From Rosa chinensis (lineage: Eukaryota; Streptophyta; Magnoliopsida; Rosales; Rosaceae): DNA of 64,000 nt. The translations under genes were made by a program, and so were the position numbers. Under the pieces are notes generated by a model, which was given only the letters and a program-made list of their open reading frames with translations, searched no databases and was not told where the DNA came from. The DNA lies in the NCBI RefSeq assembly GCF_002994745.2, contig NC_037093.1:51316384-51380383 (forward strand). The letters are read 5' to 3'. Numbering within the stretch: the first letter of the stretch is position 1; every line of letters starts with the position of its first letter. Shown piece after piece: positions 45,394 through 57,291 of this stretch.

Positions 45394-47409
45394 TCAGTTG
45401 AGAAACTCCTTCATTGGATCATCATGGTGAACTTTCTTCATCCTGTAAGCCTCCATATCCTCTGCAGTAACCTCATCGTTCCATCTGACATTGTATTTGC
45501 GTTTTCTCTCATCTCTCTCTTCTTTCCTTCTTGCATCCTCTTTTTTAAGAGCTTCAGCAAGTAGTTTCTCATCTAAAACCAAATCTTCTGGGATGTCAGT
45601 TCCCCAAGTAGCAGGTCTTTTCTCCTCTGCAGGAGGAGGCATTTCTCCAGCAGCCTCTTTACGAGCAATATTGGCCTTCATCAGATCTGATGCAGCCTCA
45701 GCAGCCTCTATTCCAGCAGCACCTGTGCAGTAGCTGTTTCGAGTTAACTGCTGACAACACCTGTATCCCCATTGATGATCCTTCCACCATGAACCCCATA
45801 CGCAGGTGTGGTTGTTGACATAGACATCTTCTTCATACTTGCTTCTGGGAAGTGTGGTTTCCTATATCAGTCAAGACAGATTGATCAGACACCTATTATA
45901 ATCGACTCTTTGAAAGCTTGATTAGTGCTCCTTGAGTTCCAAAACAAGGCAGACAAAAACTAGGTTGCAAAACGAAAGGCCACATATAGCATCATAAATA
46001 AAAAGTTGATGCAAATTATTTACCTGTCCTTTGATAATCCTGCCAGCACGATCATATTCAACTTCTCTTTCACTCTGTCCCAGTAGAAGCTCCCTAGGAA
46101 TTGCTTCTTCACTAGCTGCATTGCCATACTTCTCTAGAATGGTGTCCTTTGTGTGCGACTTCAAATTCTCCTTAATTACTTTATAGTTCTTATAAAGTAA
46201 TTCAGCCTGGGACGGGGCTGCTTGCATGTGAATGTCTTGGCCTTTGTCAAATGCTTCCCAAGCATGGATATTCAGCTGCTTGAATTCCATAGCTTGACCA
46301 CTATTTCTATATCTGTTATCACCCTATAATACAGAAACCAGAAAATCCAGATCAGTAACACATAAAGTACTAAAGAAACAACCATACATATGCAGATAAC
46401 TGTCTGAGCCACTTACCGCGTAAAATTTCTCATTTGGATCAGCATCTGGAAGAGGATCCTCACGCATGGATCGGGTTTTGGGATCATAATGTGCAGAGTT
46501 GACGTCAAGGTTTAGAAGATATTTTGCTGTATCCTCACGAATACGCAAATTCCTGTAGACAAATATATATGAATAACGTTTACATATGACACCAAGTCCC
46601 AAGAGAGAACAATTCTAGCATTACTATACAGAAACCAGCACATAAAAACATTCTCACATAACATTTGCAGTTACATGTTCACATAATAACACCCATTTTA
46701 CACATGACGACAATAAAACATCACATAAAACAAAGCTGTTACCTGACAGTTCCTGTGCTCCCACCACCTGTTGTACGAACACGCTTCTCAACCTTTGCAA
46801 AGTCCATTTGTTTGCTCTCATCAACCTTGGCTTCATCCACCCTCAGATCATCCTCATCCTCAGCCTCCTCTTCATCCTCTTCACTAACCCCATCCTCACC
46901 ATTTTGGTTATTATTTTTTCCCTCCAATTTTTTCAGTTGTTGTTCTTTTAAGAATTTCCTTCGTGCTTCATCTCTTGATTCATATCTCTCAATGACTAGG
47001 GCATAGGATGATGCATCATATCCATTCCAGCGGTCCCGTTTTCCATCATAGTCGAGCTCAAAAGTCTCTACCTTCTCATCAGGAGCAATGTGCTTGTTTG
47101 TATACTTTGCTCCCACTTTCCTGGGTCTTTCCATACAAGACTTGATATCATGTGACATGGCTCCACAACTGCAGAATTAGACATTCAGAGTTTAATCTCC
47201 AGTTCATGATATACGATGATGAGGAAAGAAAAACCTCACTCTAGTATGGATAAGGGATGCATCTTCATTCCCAAGGATGGTCAAAACAACACAAGTCACC
47301 AAAATGTTCCATCCATTAAATACATATGCATTATCTAAATAGAGTCAGGATGGAACCAAAAGACACAGATACATACAGATACACCTTTACTATATAGATC
47401 GGTACATAC

Positions 47410-47470
<61 letters not shown>

Positions 47471-48325
47471 TGACATGCACCCTTCCTATATTTATCAGCC
47501 TGGCCTATCTTTGCACCTCTGTCGTACCACGATTTTGTGTAATTCGGATCTGATTTCCATTTCCTTTGATGTTTCAAGCTCTGGATCAAACCACAAACAA
47601 AAAGCCAGAACAAAACAACATGTATCAGTATCAGAACTCATACCTCACACCGAGACTTGTTTATCATAACCATCAAGTTCGTACAAAAGAAAATGAACAA
47701 CTTACAGGTCTTTCGGCATTGAGATACCAAGGTGCAGATGACATATACTGAGGAATATGAGGATTGATCTCCTTTCCATCCTCATCGAGTTCAGCTGGTG
47801 CGAGCCCAGCCTTACGGGCTTCTTCCAATTCAATTTGCTTACGATGATCTTCCCTAGATTTGAATGCCACTACAACACCAACAGCAATGAATACATCAAA
47901 ACTATGAACTTGTATTCCCTTTATTCCTCTACTCATACAGTTTAAGCCTTTTGATTTCGGCTCGAGTATTAGACTCATGATTTGAACTCCAAAAACCAAC
48001 TCTCAACTAAATTGAATATTGTAATAGTAAGACCCCATCGAATCTCAACTTTCTGGGAAAAATTCTAAATTATCAATTCAGGTCCTGAAAACCCTAAAAT
48101 CCTGAACCAATCCCAATTTCAACCGACACAGATAAAAAGCCCAAATCGCCAATCTAAACAAGTAATTGATACGATTCAAATTTCCACACCAATCAATTAA
48201 ATACGAAATCACACAAAGGATGGGTCTTTCTTGAAGATTTGATAAATTTTTGAAACTAAAGGGTAATGATATGAGAGATGTGTGAAGGAAGAAGGCAGAG
48301 AAAACGAACCTGAAGCAGTCGCCAT
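45394..48325 (-). CDS. SLU7: SLU7 pre-mRNA splicing factor, 7 exons
   Basis: Minus-strand exons are 48325-48310, 47869-47706, 47580-47468, 47168-46743, 46552-46417, 46323-46024 and 45861-45394; all are GT-AG and in phase (540 aa). The first exon is only 16 nt (MATAS). Diagnostic parts are [20 protein letters not shown], then APWYL, the CCHC zinc knuckle [14 protein letters not shown] (CX2CX4HX4C), [25 protein letters not shown], and [20 protein letters not shown]. An acidic block ([12 protein letters not shown]) lies mid-protein. SLU7 acts in the second catalytic step of splicing, in 3' splice-site choice, in the nucleus. It is a well-conserved single gene; length agrees with plant homologues. 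Confidence 0.96.
47411..47462. repeat. (TA)n(GA)n compound microsatellite in a SLU7 intron
   Basis: TA repeats run directly into about 15 GA units, ending just beside the exon 3 donor (47467). Confidence 0.95.
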
Positions 48326-48537
48326 TTTCGGGTCGCGGTGAAGCTAATCCAAGGAGAATTGTGTAGGCCTGAACAGAAGAAATTGAGAGGTCTTGTGTAT
48401 TGGGAAGCTTTATATATGTGTCTCTTTTCTCCGCTGCAGATAGGAGCAGCGAGGCGGTTATGTTCCTTTCCAAACGACGCCGTTACACTTTTTTTTTGGT
48501 TTTTGTTGGATCGGTGGTGATTAAGATGGCAAGCCAT

Positions 48538-48880
48538 TTGAGTTAAGTTAGCTAGTTAGAACATACCCACCCAGTCAGTATTAGGACTGAGGTCTACAGG
48601 GTACCCTAGTCAAGCTATCTCTCATGGCATGCGCACGAACCTAAAGATCCATCAAACCTGCTAGTCATAAACTAGTGGGAGTTAAAACTCGAACGCTAGA
48701 CATAAGACTTTCAAACTAGGCTGCTCGACCAACTTTATCACACCAGGGGGTTCTTCTCTTTTCTTTTTTAATCCGAATGGTTTAACTTATTATAATTGAG
48801 TGTTTATGTTAGTCAATAAAGTTTCATAAACACTTTAGGGAGAAAGATAATAAACAAATGGCAGAGTTTCATTATATAAA
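48538..48880. other. intergenic spacer upstream of SLU7
   Basis: No gene is seen. The SLU7 promoter should lie immediately left of this, between 48326 and 48540. Confidence 0.4.
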
Positions 48881-48882
48881 TA

Positions 48883-49783
48883 CTAGTTTTCTACTCACAT
48901 GCTCTGCATGTGTAAAATTTTTATAATTATTATATTGAGAAAAAAATTGAAGTTATTTGAGAAAAAAGAAAGTGAGAAGTAGGGATGGCAAAAATCCCCA
49001 GAGAGGCGGACCTCCATTGGATACCCGCCCCTGATGGGGGGAGAATTTGGGGACAAATGGGGAATGGGGATGGGGATCCCCAATCCCCGCTATCTAAGAT
49101 TGGGGATGGGGCGGGGATGGTATTGTGATCCCCATCCCCAAACCCGCCCCAATAATATATACATATATTTAACTATATATATATTAATTTATTTTTTATA
49201 ATATAAATCATAAATATATACATTTACTACTTTACTTTAATGGCTACACTTTTACTTTAATGGTGTTTTGATTTTTGCACTCAATGAATTATGATTTATG
49301 AATTTAATCACGTTTTAAATTTATTTATTGTAGATTTTGATTTTAAAAAAGGCAATATCAGAAAAAAAATATTTTATTTATTAAATTCTTATTGGGGATT
49401 TGGGGCGGGTTTGGAGGTTTAGTCCCCAATGCGGATGGGGATGGGGAATCCCCAATATAATTTTATTGGGGATTGGGGCAGGGATGGGGGTAGAGAATGA
49501 CCCCGGGGATGGGGATGGTATTGTGATCCCCATCCCCAACCCACCCCATTGCCATCCCTAGTGAGAAGTTATCTATATTGTGGGTGGTTATTGCAGACAT
49601 GGGTAGTTAATTATCTGAAAATTATTTATTTTATTTTTTAATATGATTTTTAATTTTTCTATTTACCATACTACCACTTAATTATTAAAAATAATTTAAA
49701 ATTAATATAAAGTCTAAGAGTTTCATTGTCTTTTCACACCTACTTTCGCTAACAAAACATTTTTTCTTAATAATAATATAGAA
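48883..49783 (-). mobile_element. Helitron-like element containing a hAT insertion
   Basis: On the minus strand the 3' end reads CACATGCAGAGCATGTG (a 7-bp stem hairpin), 9 nt, then CTAG at 48883-48886, the Helitron 3' pattern. A 5'-TC end is possible near 49782 (TCTATATTATTATTAAG), but the expected host T is not present, so the right boundary is uncertain. Confidence 0.45.
48972..49568. mobile_element. hAT-type non-autonomous element, 8-bp duplication
   Basis: The 581-bp element (48980-49560) starts TAGGGATGGCAA and ends TTGCCATCCCTA. It is flanked by GTGAGAAG at 48972-48979 and 49561-49568. The sub-terminal regions are full of GGGGATGGGG/CCCCATCCCC words. No transposase is visible. Confidence 0.92.
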
Positions 49784-49789
49784 TAACTT

Positions 49790-50160
49790 TGAGCCAAGGG
49801 GACGATTTGATAAATCGGTGACACATGTAACCTAACAATCCAACGATCTTAAAACAAAGGTTAACATTAGAACAAACAGTTCTAAAATGGAAATTGTCCA
49901 TCTACCAAATAAGACTATTGGATCTCAGGAATGACATAAATTAGTAGCAAGTGATTAATGAATGGAAAACACTGTGAATAACTAGAATCCATCCCAAAAT
50001 CTGAAACAAGTTCAAGACCCAACCCAACTCGAATGCCATAAGGCCATAACAGATATTTCATATTGATAAATTCTATGGAATTAAAAGGCAAAAAAAAAAC
50101 CAAAAATATTTATCAAGTGGTGAGAGAATATGACATACGAGGATATGATTATTGATTAAT
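49790..50160. other. AT-rich spacer
   Basis: No feature is recognised. Confidence 0.4.
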
Positions 50161-50164
50161 GATT

Positions 50165-50619
50165 AGAGAAAAATTCAGCTACCGTCTCCAAACTATTTTG
50201 CCAAAGTCAATTTGATACCCGAACTCTCAAAAGTATCAATGTGATACCCAAAGACCTAAATTGGTATCAACGTGATACTTCCGTCAAAATTTTCAGACGG
50301 CGCGGTCTGTTTGCTGACGTGGCAAGCACGTGGGTCAAAAAAAAAAGTGAAATGACCAATTTACCCTCTTTTTTTTTTTTTTTTAGAAAAATTCATCTAT
50401 CATCCCCAAACTATTTTGCCAAGACCAATTTGATTCCCAAACTCTCAAAAGTATCAATGTGATACCCAACGACCTAAATTGGCATCAACGTGATACCTCC
50501 GTCCAAAATTTCTGACAGCGCCGTATGTTTGCTGACATGGCAAGCACGTAGGTCCCAAAAAAAGTGAAATGACCAATTTACCTTTTTTTTTCCTTTTCTT
50601 TTCATTTCTTCTTCTTCTT

Positions 50620-50650
<31 letters not shown>

Positions 50651-51660
50651 GGGTTTCGCGGCGCCAAGCAGCTTGGGGCTGAAGCTTCCAATCGAACTCG
50701 ATCCGATCGAAGAACCTGCTGGTGATGAGATGATCAACGACCCGTCGGCGTAAATTGGGGCCGCCGAGTTGTTGAGCGAGACGAGGCTTTCAGCCTGAAG
50801 GTACCGTGAGAGAGTGTCCGTCGAGGCGGAGTATGTAAGGTCTCCGAATGGAAGGCGGTCTAGTTCTAGGGATGCCATTTTAGCTATTCTTCTTCTTCTT
50901 CTCTCTCCTCCTCTCTCTCTCTCCTCTCCTTCTCCTCCGCCCAAACCATCACTAACGCCGCCGAGATCCTCTCCAATTCCTGCTACAAATCCATCTCGGC
51001 GGCGTTAGTGATAGTTTGGCCGGAGGAGAAGGAGAGGAGAGAGAGAGAGAAGAAGAAGAAGAATAGCTAAAATGGCATCCCTAGAACTGGACCGCCTTCC
51101 ATTCGGAGACCGTACATACTCCGCCTCGACGGTCACTCTCTCACGGTACCTTCCTGCTGAATGCCTCGTCTCGCTCAACAGCTCGACGACCCCAATTTAC
51201 GCGGACGGGTCGTTGATCATCTCAGCACCAGCAGGTTCTTCGACCGATATCGGGTTCGATTGGAAGCTTCAGCCCTAAGCTGCTTGGCGCCGCGAAAACC
51301 TAAGAAGAAGAAGAAGATCCCAAAAGAAGAAAAAGGAATCACGTTGATACCAATTTAGGTCTTTGGGTATCACATTGATACTTTTGAGAGTTCGGGTATC
51401 AAATTGGCCTTGACAAAATAGTTTGGGGACGGTAGATGAATTTTTCTATAAAAAAAAAGGGTAAATTTGTCATTTCACTTTTTTTTGGGACCCACGTGCT
51501 TGCCACGTCAGCAAACAAACGGCGCCGTTAGAAAATTTTGACAGAAGTATCACGTTGATACCAATTTAGGTCTTTGGGTATCACATTGATACTTTTGAGA
51601 GTTCGGGTATCAAATTGGCCTTGGCAAAATAGTTTGGGGACGGTACCTGAATTTTTCTCT
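50165..51660. mobile_element. 1.5-kb near-palindromic foldback element with coding-like fragment in both arms
   Basis: The ends AGAGAAAAATTCAGCTACCG and its near-perfect inverse at 51640-51660 open a structure that stays inverted-repeat all the way to a 27-nt loop (50967-50993). Each outer arm holds two tandem copies of a roughly 200-bp block (AAACTATTTTGCCAA... GTGATACCC...). The inner arms (50640-50966; 50994-51310) are inverted copies of a coding-like sequence. In the right arm it reads MASLELDRLPFGDRTYSAST from 51072. ATTGATTAA lies on both sides (50151-50159; 51661-51669). It is probably a MULE-type MITE that captured a gene fragment twice; a read-through transcript would be a very long hairpin. 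Confidence 0.85.
50608..50649. repeat. (CTT)n microsatellite
   Basis: About 14 CTT units lie in the left arm of the foldback element; a short GAA counterpart sits in the right arm. Confidence 0.95.
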
Positions 51661-52049
51661 ATTGATTAAGGTAAGTGAGAGATTTGCCCCCTCCAAACTC
51701 TAAAGTAACATAAAAATAAAAAAATTTGCTTGACAATGTAAATTCTATTTGTAGAAATTAAAAGCAGGACTTAATCATTGGTTTTTTTTTTCCAGCCTGT
51801 AGTAGCTGAGAAAATACTTGGGATTTTTCTAAGTAGAAATGCAAGTGTTGATAAGTACAGACGAAAACCGAGAAAAAAGGGCATTACTCAATTAGATCTG
51901 CTTACTTGATTGCAAGAGAACAGGTCATGAGAAACTTCTTAACTTCTGACAACTCTTATCAAACATTGTGGAAAAAACTTAGGAAAACTTATGTTCCTGG
52001 TAAAGTTCAAATTTGTGTTAGGAGAGCTATCAACAACATCCTACCTACA

Positions 52050-52230
52050 AGAGAGTATGTAGTTTTTTTTTTTTTGAAAGAATGAGGTCAAACTTTTATT
52101 AGAATAAAATTCAATTCGTATGATGAGCAGCTAAGAAGCTACTTAGGCCTAGAGGAATACGACCACTCCACCTAGCAGATACATCAGAAAATAGAGCCAA
52201 CTTAATTAGCAACTTAGAGAGTGCATAGTT
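52050..52230 (-). mobile_element. short minus-strand retroposon inserted in the LINE
   Basis: A poly(T) run at 52063-52074 begins a ~150-bp insert. AGAGAGTATGTAGTT (52050-52064) and AGAGAGTGCATAGTT (52216-52230) flank it with two mismatches. It is too short to classify further (SINE or LINE 3' end). Confidence 0.6.
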
Positions 52231-52342
52231 ATTAACAAAGTGTTACACTGGACCTATGAACTTTTATTATGTCCTGGAGCTTTTGAAACAACTGCACTAT
52301 GTGTTCTGTCAATGTTCCATTGCAAAAGAAACCCTTGCAACC

Positions 52343-52347
<5 letters not shown>

Positions 52348-52383
<36 letters not shown>
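52348..52383. repeat. (CT)n microsatellite
   Basis: About 18 CT units inside the LINE. Confidence 0.95.
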
Positions 52384-52388
<5 letters not shown>

Positions 52389-53045
52389 GCAGGTTAGCAT
52401 TTCTCTCTCTTTTGTCTTCAAAAATTGGATGATTGATCAAGCTTTGCAATTGAGTAATGAAAAGTTTGATAAGATGCCAATGCTTATTTGGGCTCTATAT
52501 ATGGAAAAATAGAAACAGTAAATTGTGGTTAGATACTTCTCAATCTACACAAGCTATCATGTTTGGTCTTTAACATGACATGATGAATATTTACAAGCTC
52601 AAAAAGCAAAGGTGCAAGCTTCAGTAGCTAAACCTCGTAGGCATTGGACTCCATCTCCACTAAATAAGCTCAAACTAAAAGTAAATGTAGCTTTCTTACC
52701 TTCACAGATTGATGGGGGTATTGGAGGGGTAATAAAATGGGAAGATGGTTCTTTTGTTGCTAGTTTTGCTTAGCATAGCAAATTTTGTCTCTTCACCAAA
52801 ACAAGTTGAGCTACTTGCTATAAGGGCTAAAGTTGATCTACTTCAGTAGCTAATGTTGCAGATGTGCTTATATATTGAGAGTGATTATCAAGTTGCTATT
52901 AAAGAAGTACTCTCAAAAGATTTTGAGTTATAGGGAGGAAGCAAATATACTTGAAGACATCCAGACTAGTAGAAAAACTTTGCAGGCTATGCAATTCGAT
53001 TTTGTCTCTGGAAGAGCTAATATTGTTGCACATAGATTAGTTGCT

Positions 53046-54961
53046 TTAGCTCTTTTTTTTTTCTTTTTTTTTTTATCGAAATAGGTCAGCCATTTCATTA
53101 AATTCAGCAAGCAGTACAAAAAAGAAACACCCCTATGGGGTCGACAGAAAGAATCGTTCCTTAGAACCTCCCTAAACCTTATTCTTGAAGAATAAAAACC
53201 CGAAAAGTCCCCAGTACACCTACCTTTTAGGAAGTCCACGCACCATTATTCTAACAAAAACCAAGAAAACCTCGAAGCAGACATAAAATGGATTCAACTA
53301 AGGCATTGGTTTTTGCGACCCAAAAAGAAATTAAATTAAACTAGCTATAGAAGGTGATACATCACCTTCCACCTGTCCCTCTGCTTCAGAAGGCATCACC
53401 ATCTGAGCAGCCTCAGCCTCTTCCATCTGTACAGCATCAAGCTTACTACTAGTTATAGCATCAGATGGTTGCAGGTCTGAACCATTCATCAAGGGTTTTC
53501 CATGACGCTTATACCTTCGAAGCTTTTTCACTTCTTGCTCATCTGCATGCTTCATTCTGCTTTTACTTCCCTTGGGACGCCCAATCTTCTTCTTCTTTGG
53601 CGAAACCATCAACTTGCCATTTTTGTGTTGCAGGACCAAAGAAACAATCTCCTCCACTTCAAGCGTAGAGTCAAGAAAAGCCAAATACTTCTTACCAAAG
53701 CTATCCAAACTGGTCGCAGCTTTTCTTTTCCCTCCAACTGGCACCACTTGAAGGGAGGAGAACTCCACCCTAGCAGCCTCCATTCCAGTCCCTGCCGAGG
53801 CAGGAAATAGGTCCAATGATTTAGAGTAAACCTCAGTCGGGATGATGGGAAGTGGAACAGCAGTTTTCAAACCCTTTGTTGTTGTGATGCCGACCAAAAC
53901 CTGGTCCAGCAATATGGGTTTTCCCAACATCTTGAAGCTCAATACCCCTTGAGATGACACCACAACATGGATACCAGCAGTAGTATCAGAAAACCTGATG
54001 CCTGCTCAAGTATAACCAGAGCATTACAGTTCCGATCAACCACGGTCTCCATCCCCAACCCCATACCAGAAACATCCAAGCGATTAGGGCTAACATCTAC
54101 CCCCAAAGTCAAGGACAAGCCAGCCAACGCCGCCGCTGGTGGTTTAGTCTGAATTTCCTCCCTCTCCTTAATCAGCATCTTATCACAACCTAAGGCATCA
54201 TGAACAAATAACCCGCAGTCATGACAAAAGCCCTTGACTTTCTCAAAGATAAAAGTGAGCTCCGGTTTCACCACTGGAGAGAATTCAAAAACCTTCCAGA
54301 TGCGAATCCGGCAATGGACATCGAAGGCAATCTTAATTCTCTGTTCTTCTTCTTTTCTTTTTAGAGCAATAGGATCCAATTGGAGCACCCTTCCAACCGA
54401 CGATCCCACCATGGACAACGCCGTCTTGTTTCTCAGAGCGAAAGGTAGTCCCTTAACCGCAACCCAGGTTTCCATCATGTTCAAAGGCACCTCCTCCACC
54501 GGAGTAAGGCCGTCATACTATCCCACCACCAACATGGTGTTTCGATAGAACCAGGGTCCCCCATGCAAAATTCGATTACGTATAGCCTCACTCTCATACT
54601 GGAAAACAAAGTGATCTCCTACATCCTGAACAGTGAGCCCTGCCCTGATATGCCAGATGGTGGATATGGCGCCTTTGAATCCCAACAACATTGCTTTTGG
54701 TGCCAACAACCGCCCTACCATATACCAATTGCCATCCTGAAAAGCAGCAGCCCCAGCCGCCCCCAACGAAACCAGGGTTGAATTCGAACATGTCAACATC
54801 GTAGCAAGACCTTCCATCACGTCTGCCAAAGGATGGAGAGTGAAGAATGATCAAGAAAGATGATTTTTTTTATAGATTTTGTCGATGTAGGAACACACTG
54901 AGAAACCCTGGCAGAGACGGCTAGGTCAAGGTTTATGACTGCTAGAGCTACGTTAGCTCTT
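53046..54961 (-). mobile_element. complete 'half-LINE': 5' UTR, ORF1 and poly(A) tail, no ORF2
   Basis: The element spans 54952 down to 53055 (1898 bp) and is flanked by TTAGCTCTT at 53046-53054 and 54953-54961. It splits the RNase H frame of the host LINE exactly (VALA|LESK). Reading minus-strand, it has a short leader, the ORF1 start at 54829, then a 3' UTR ending in a poly(A) tail (poly(T) at about 53055-53079). No reverse transcriptase or endonuclease sequence is present. Confidence 0.88.
53331..54829 (-). pseudogene. LINE ORF1 (DUF4283 / zf-CCHC_4 type RNA-binding protein)
   Basis: From the ATG at 54829 the frame reads MADVMEGLATMLTCSNS, then a DUF4283-like RNA-binding fold (WYMVGRLLAPKAMLLGFKG, FVFQYESEAIRNRILHGGPW). 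A stop near 54519 ends the first part and the frame resumes as VPLNMMETWVAVKGLPF. A zinc knuckle CHDCGLFVHDALGC (CX2CX4HX4C) follows. The frame breaks again near 53940, and the basic tail includes KKKKIGRPKGSKSR, an AT-hook-like motif. ORF1 proteins bind LINE RNA. Only two lesions over about 500 codons suggest a fairly recent copy. Confidence 0.85.
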
Positions 54962-55079
54962 GAATCCAAGACCAATCAAGTATATATGGATAGACCAGAT
55001 CAAATAATTTACAGTTTGATTGTAACCATTTCCCATAATTTAATAAAATCATTGCTATTTTTCCTCAAAAAATAAAATG

Positions 55080-55540
55080 TAAATTTTGATGAAAGGCTTA
55101 CATAACTAACATATTGATTTTCTTATAAATTTATTATTATTATTATTATTAAGTGTATTGTTTCTCATGTGCAACTATTGTACGTGGTAAGTTTCTTTGT
55201 AATATTATTAATTTTATATGTACATGTTATTATTTATCAAAATATTCATATTTCTGTACAAAGACATAAAATTAGTGCGAAGTATGTATAACATGTACAA
55301 AGGACTCAATTGAATACAAAATTAGTAAGTTAAAAGAATACAATTGTATTTCAATAATTAGCTCAGCCTGTTTCTCAAGATTACAAAATTAGCTACTAAT
55401 CTTTAACAGGTAGCTTTTCCTCAACTTTTGGTCAACTTCACCATGATCTTTTTCACATTGCTTGAACAAATTCTTCAGTCGCTTAGCTTTTTTGTATTCT
55501 CGACTTTTATTAAATACAAGCTTCAATTATTGATATTTCC
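55080..55540. other. AT-rich spacer with (ATT)n
   Basis: No gene; a TTATTATTATTATTATT run lies near 55131-55150. Confidence 0.5.
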
Positions 55541-56090
55541 ACCTGTTTGAGCCCAAAAGTAATTTTGGCAAGATCCTTTAGTGGATTTAGCATAACAGAC
55601 CGATACCTGCAGCCCAAAAATAAGTCTACTTGGAATTGGGTTACAGCTTCGCCCATTCCGAAACCCATAAGGAAAACGAGCCCTTATTGGAGTCAAGTAG
55701 CGGAGATTGAATAGGAAATTTCAATCAATAATCCTTCTATGGCAAAGAACAGTCGAAACCCTAGGTATAAATATCAGGTTTCAAGGACAAATCAAGGACG
55801 ACTCTCAAATCAATCAATCCCTCATATTATCAAGCCTCCCCGGAGCAAACCTTCAACCTAGTTGAAACCCAGCGACCGTACTTCCAGTCCTAGTCTCTCC
55901 AAGAGCCGACTGTTAGTGCTACTGCCACCGATACTACCAACGAAGCAAGGGTAACGCCCTCGCAACCTCCGCGAAGCTAAAGTCACGCTTTAGCAAAACC
56001 CTGCGCTTTCTCCAAACTTCCCAGTGATTGCTCTGCTTATTCTACAACACTAAGTATCGATTCGGTGAACGAAAGAGATCACAACCAGAG
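55540..56090 (+). other. possible solo LTR or retrotransposon leader
   Basis: A promoter-like TAGGTATAAATATCAGG near 55763-55779 is followed by CT-rich, gene-free sequence (AAACCCAGCGACCGTAC...). This resembles the LTR and leader of a Ty3/gypsy element. No second LTR or 5-bp duplication was identified. Confidence 0.35.
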
Positions 56091-57290
56091 CCCTTACCCG
56101 TAAGGCAAGAAGTCCTTTTCCGGAAGGCAGAGAAAATAACCTTGTGACAAGGTTGGTGCTCTCCTTGTCCACATTGTTTGAGAAGAAGTCAGGTCAAGGG
56201 AAGCATCGACGACTGCACCCCACGGTGATGGCACTCTCGCGCATTCAAAAGAGACAGTTTGTACCATACTGGATTTTCGTGTCAAACACCACCATTTATA
56301 CTTTGTAGGATTGTCTGCAAAGTAAAGAAAAAAAAAATCAAGCACTTTTAATGGGAAATCATATTTGGTATGCCACAAGCACAAGAAAAATATAGGAAAC
56401 AAACCTGAGACATGAGACCTTTAATAGATACCCGTGTCGTCTTGTCCAATTGTCTCTTTTCAGTCATTACCTAGGACCGGCCTGCAAAGAATTAGAAAAG
56501 AAATTTTAACTTCTTTGGCAAAACAATAAGCGAAGGAAAATGTCCAATATATATGATAGATATATACAAGTTCAAAAAATGTAATGTAAATTACATTAGT
56601 TGCCTTGCATTTAAGGAAATGATCAGGTGAACCAGACCATCAAAGAAGAGGGATAACTTATTTTGATTCTTTTCGCCCTCGACCACAATGATTCCTCGTG
56701 CGTATAGATCCGACAACTTGCTCGGCCAAACGCATGCTTGACAAGATATGGAAAGGTGTTGCTGTATGAATTCCATATTTGTGAACGGTCCCCTTCTCAA
56801 GATTCTCAACCATTGCCATGTATGGCAGCCTTACTAATATCTTGGTCATGTCCATCCCTTTTAGGAGGAATTTTCATTATACTCCTGCATCCAAAAGATT
56901 GTAAAGTACTAAGAAACCAATACATGCTATCTTGAGGAAAAATTAAGAGTGCATTAAGGAAATATGTACAACAAATACAAACATTCTGAGTCGTCAACAA
57001 CTTTATGAAGAACTGAGGAACCAGAAGGAAGAGTAGAAAGAGCAAGAAGGAGTCTGGACTCATTTTTTTTTATCTTACTCTTATCCGTTTGTAGAACAAA
57101 ACTAGAAGTGGATCGATCTACTTCTTCAGTTGGCAGCTAGACTCTGCAGATATCTCCGACAGCTTGAGTAGCTAGTTTTCAACCCTTTAGCCCATATCTC
57201 CAAAAGATGATGAGGTTGCCCGTGCACTCTTCTTTTCCTTTTGTGAACTGATGCTCCTTACGAATCACCTAAAAATTTTCCAATCAAAGT
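56091..57290. other. no gene recognised
   Basis: Short open stretches on the minus strand (56094-56402; 56591-56855) show no convincing domain. They may be exons of a decayed gene or transposon sequence. Confidence 0.35.
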
Positions 57291-57291
57291 T

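Larger units (their letters stand above)
51785..55078 (+). mobile_element. 5'-truncated LINE (+ strand) interrupted by two further insertions
   Basis: zf-RVT-type sequence (KKLRKTYVPGKVQICVRRAI then NILPTREYV) is readable around 51960-52055 and RNase H sequence around 52600-53045 (QIDGGIGGVIKWEDGSFVA; later FDFVSGRANIVAHRLVALA). The C-terminus resumes at 54962 as LESKTNQVYMDRPDQ. It ends in an A-rich tail near 55066. It is broken by a short poly(A) insert at 52065-52215 and by a whole half-LINE at 53055-54952, plus internal stops. Confidence 0.78.

Noticed and set aside
54563..54781. + strand frames across the half-LINE
   Set aside because: They are opposite the minus-strand ORF1 with its DUF4283 and zinc-knuckle motifs.
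56591..56855. Possible ribosomal-protein-like minus-strand fragment
   Set aside because: The resemblance was too faint and in mixed frames; no motif could be defended.
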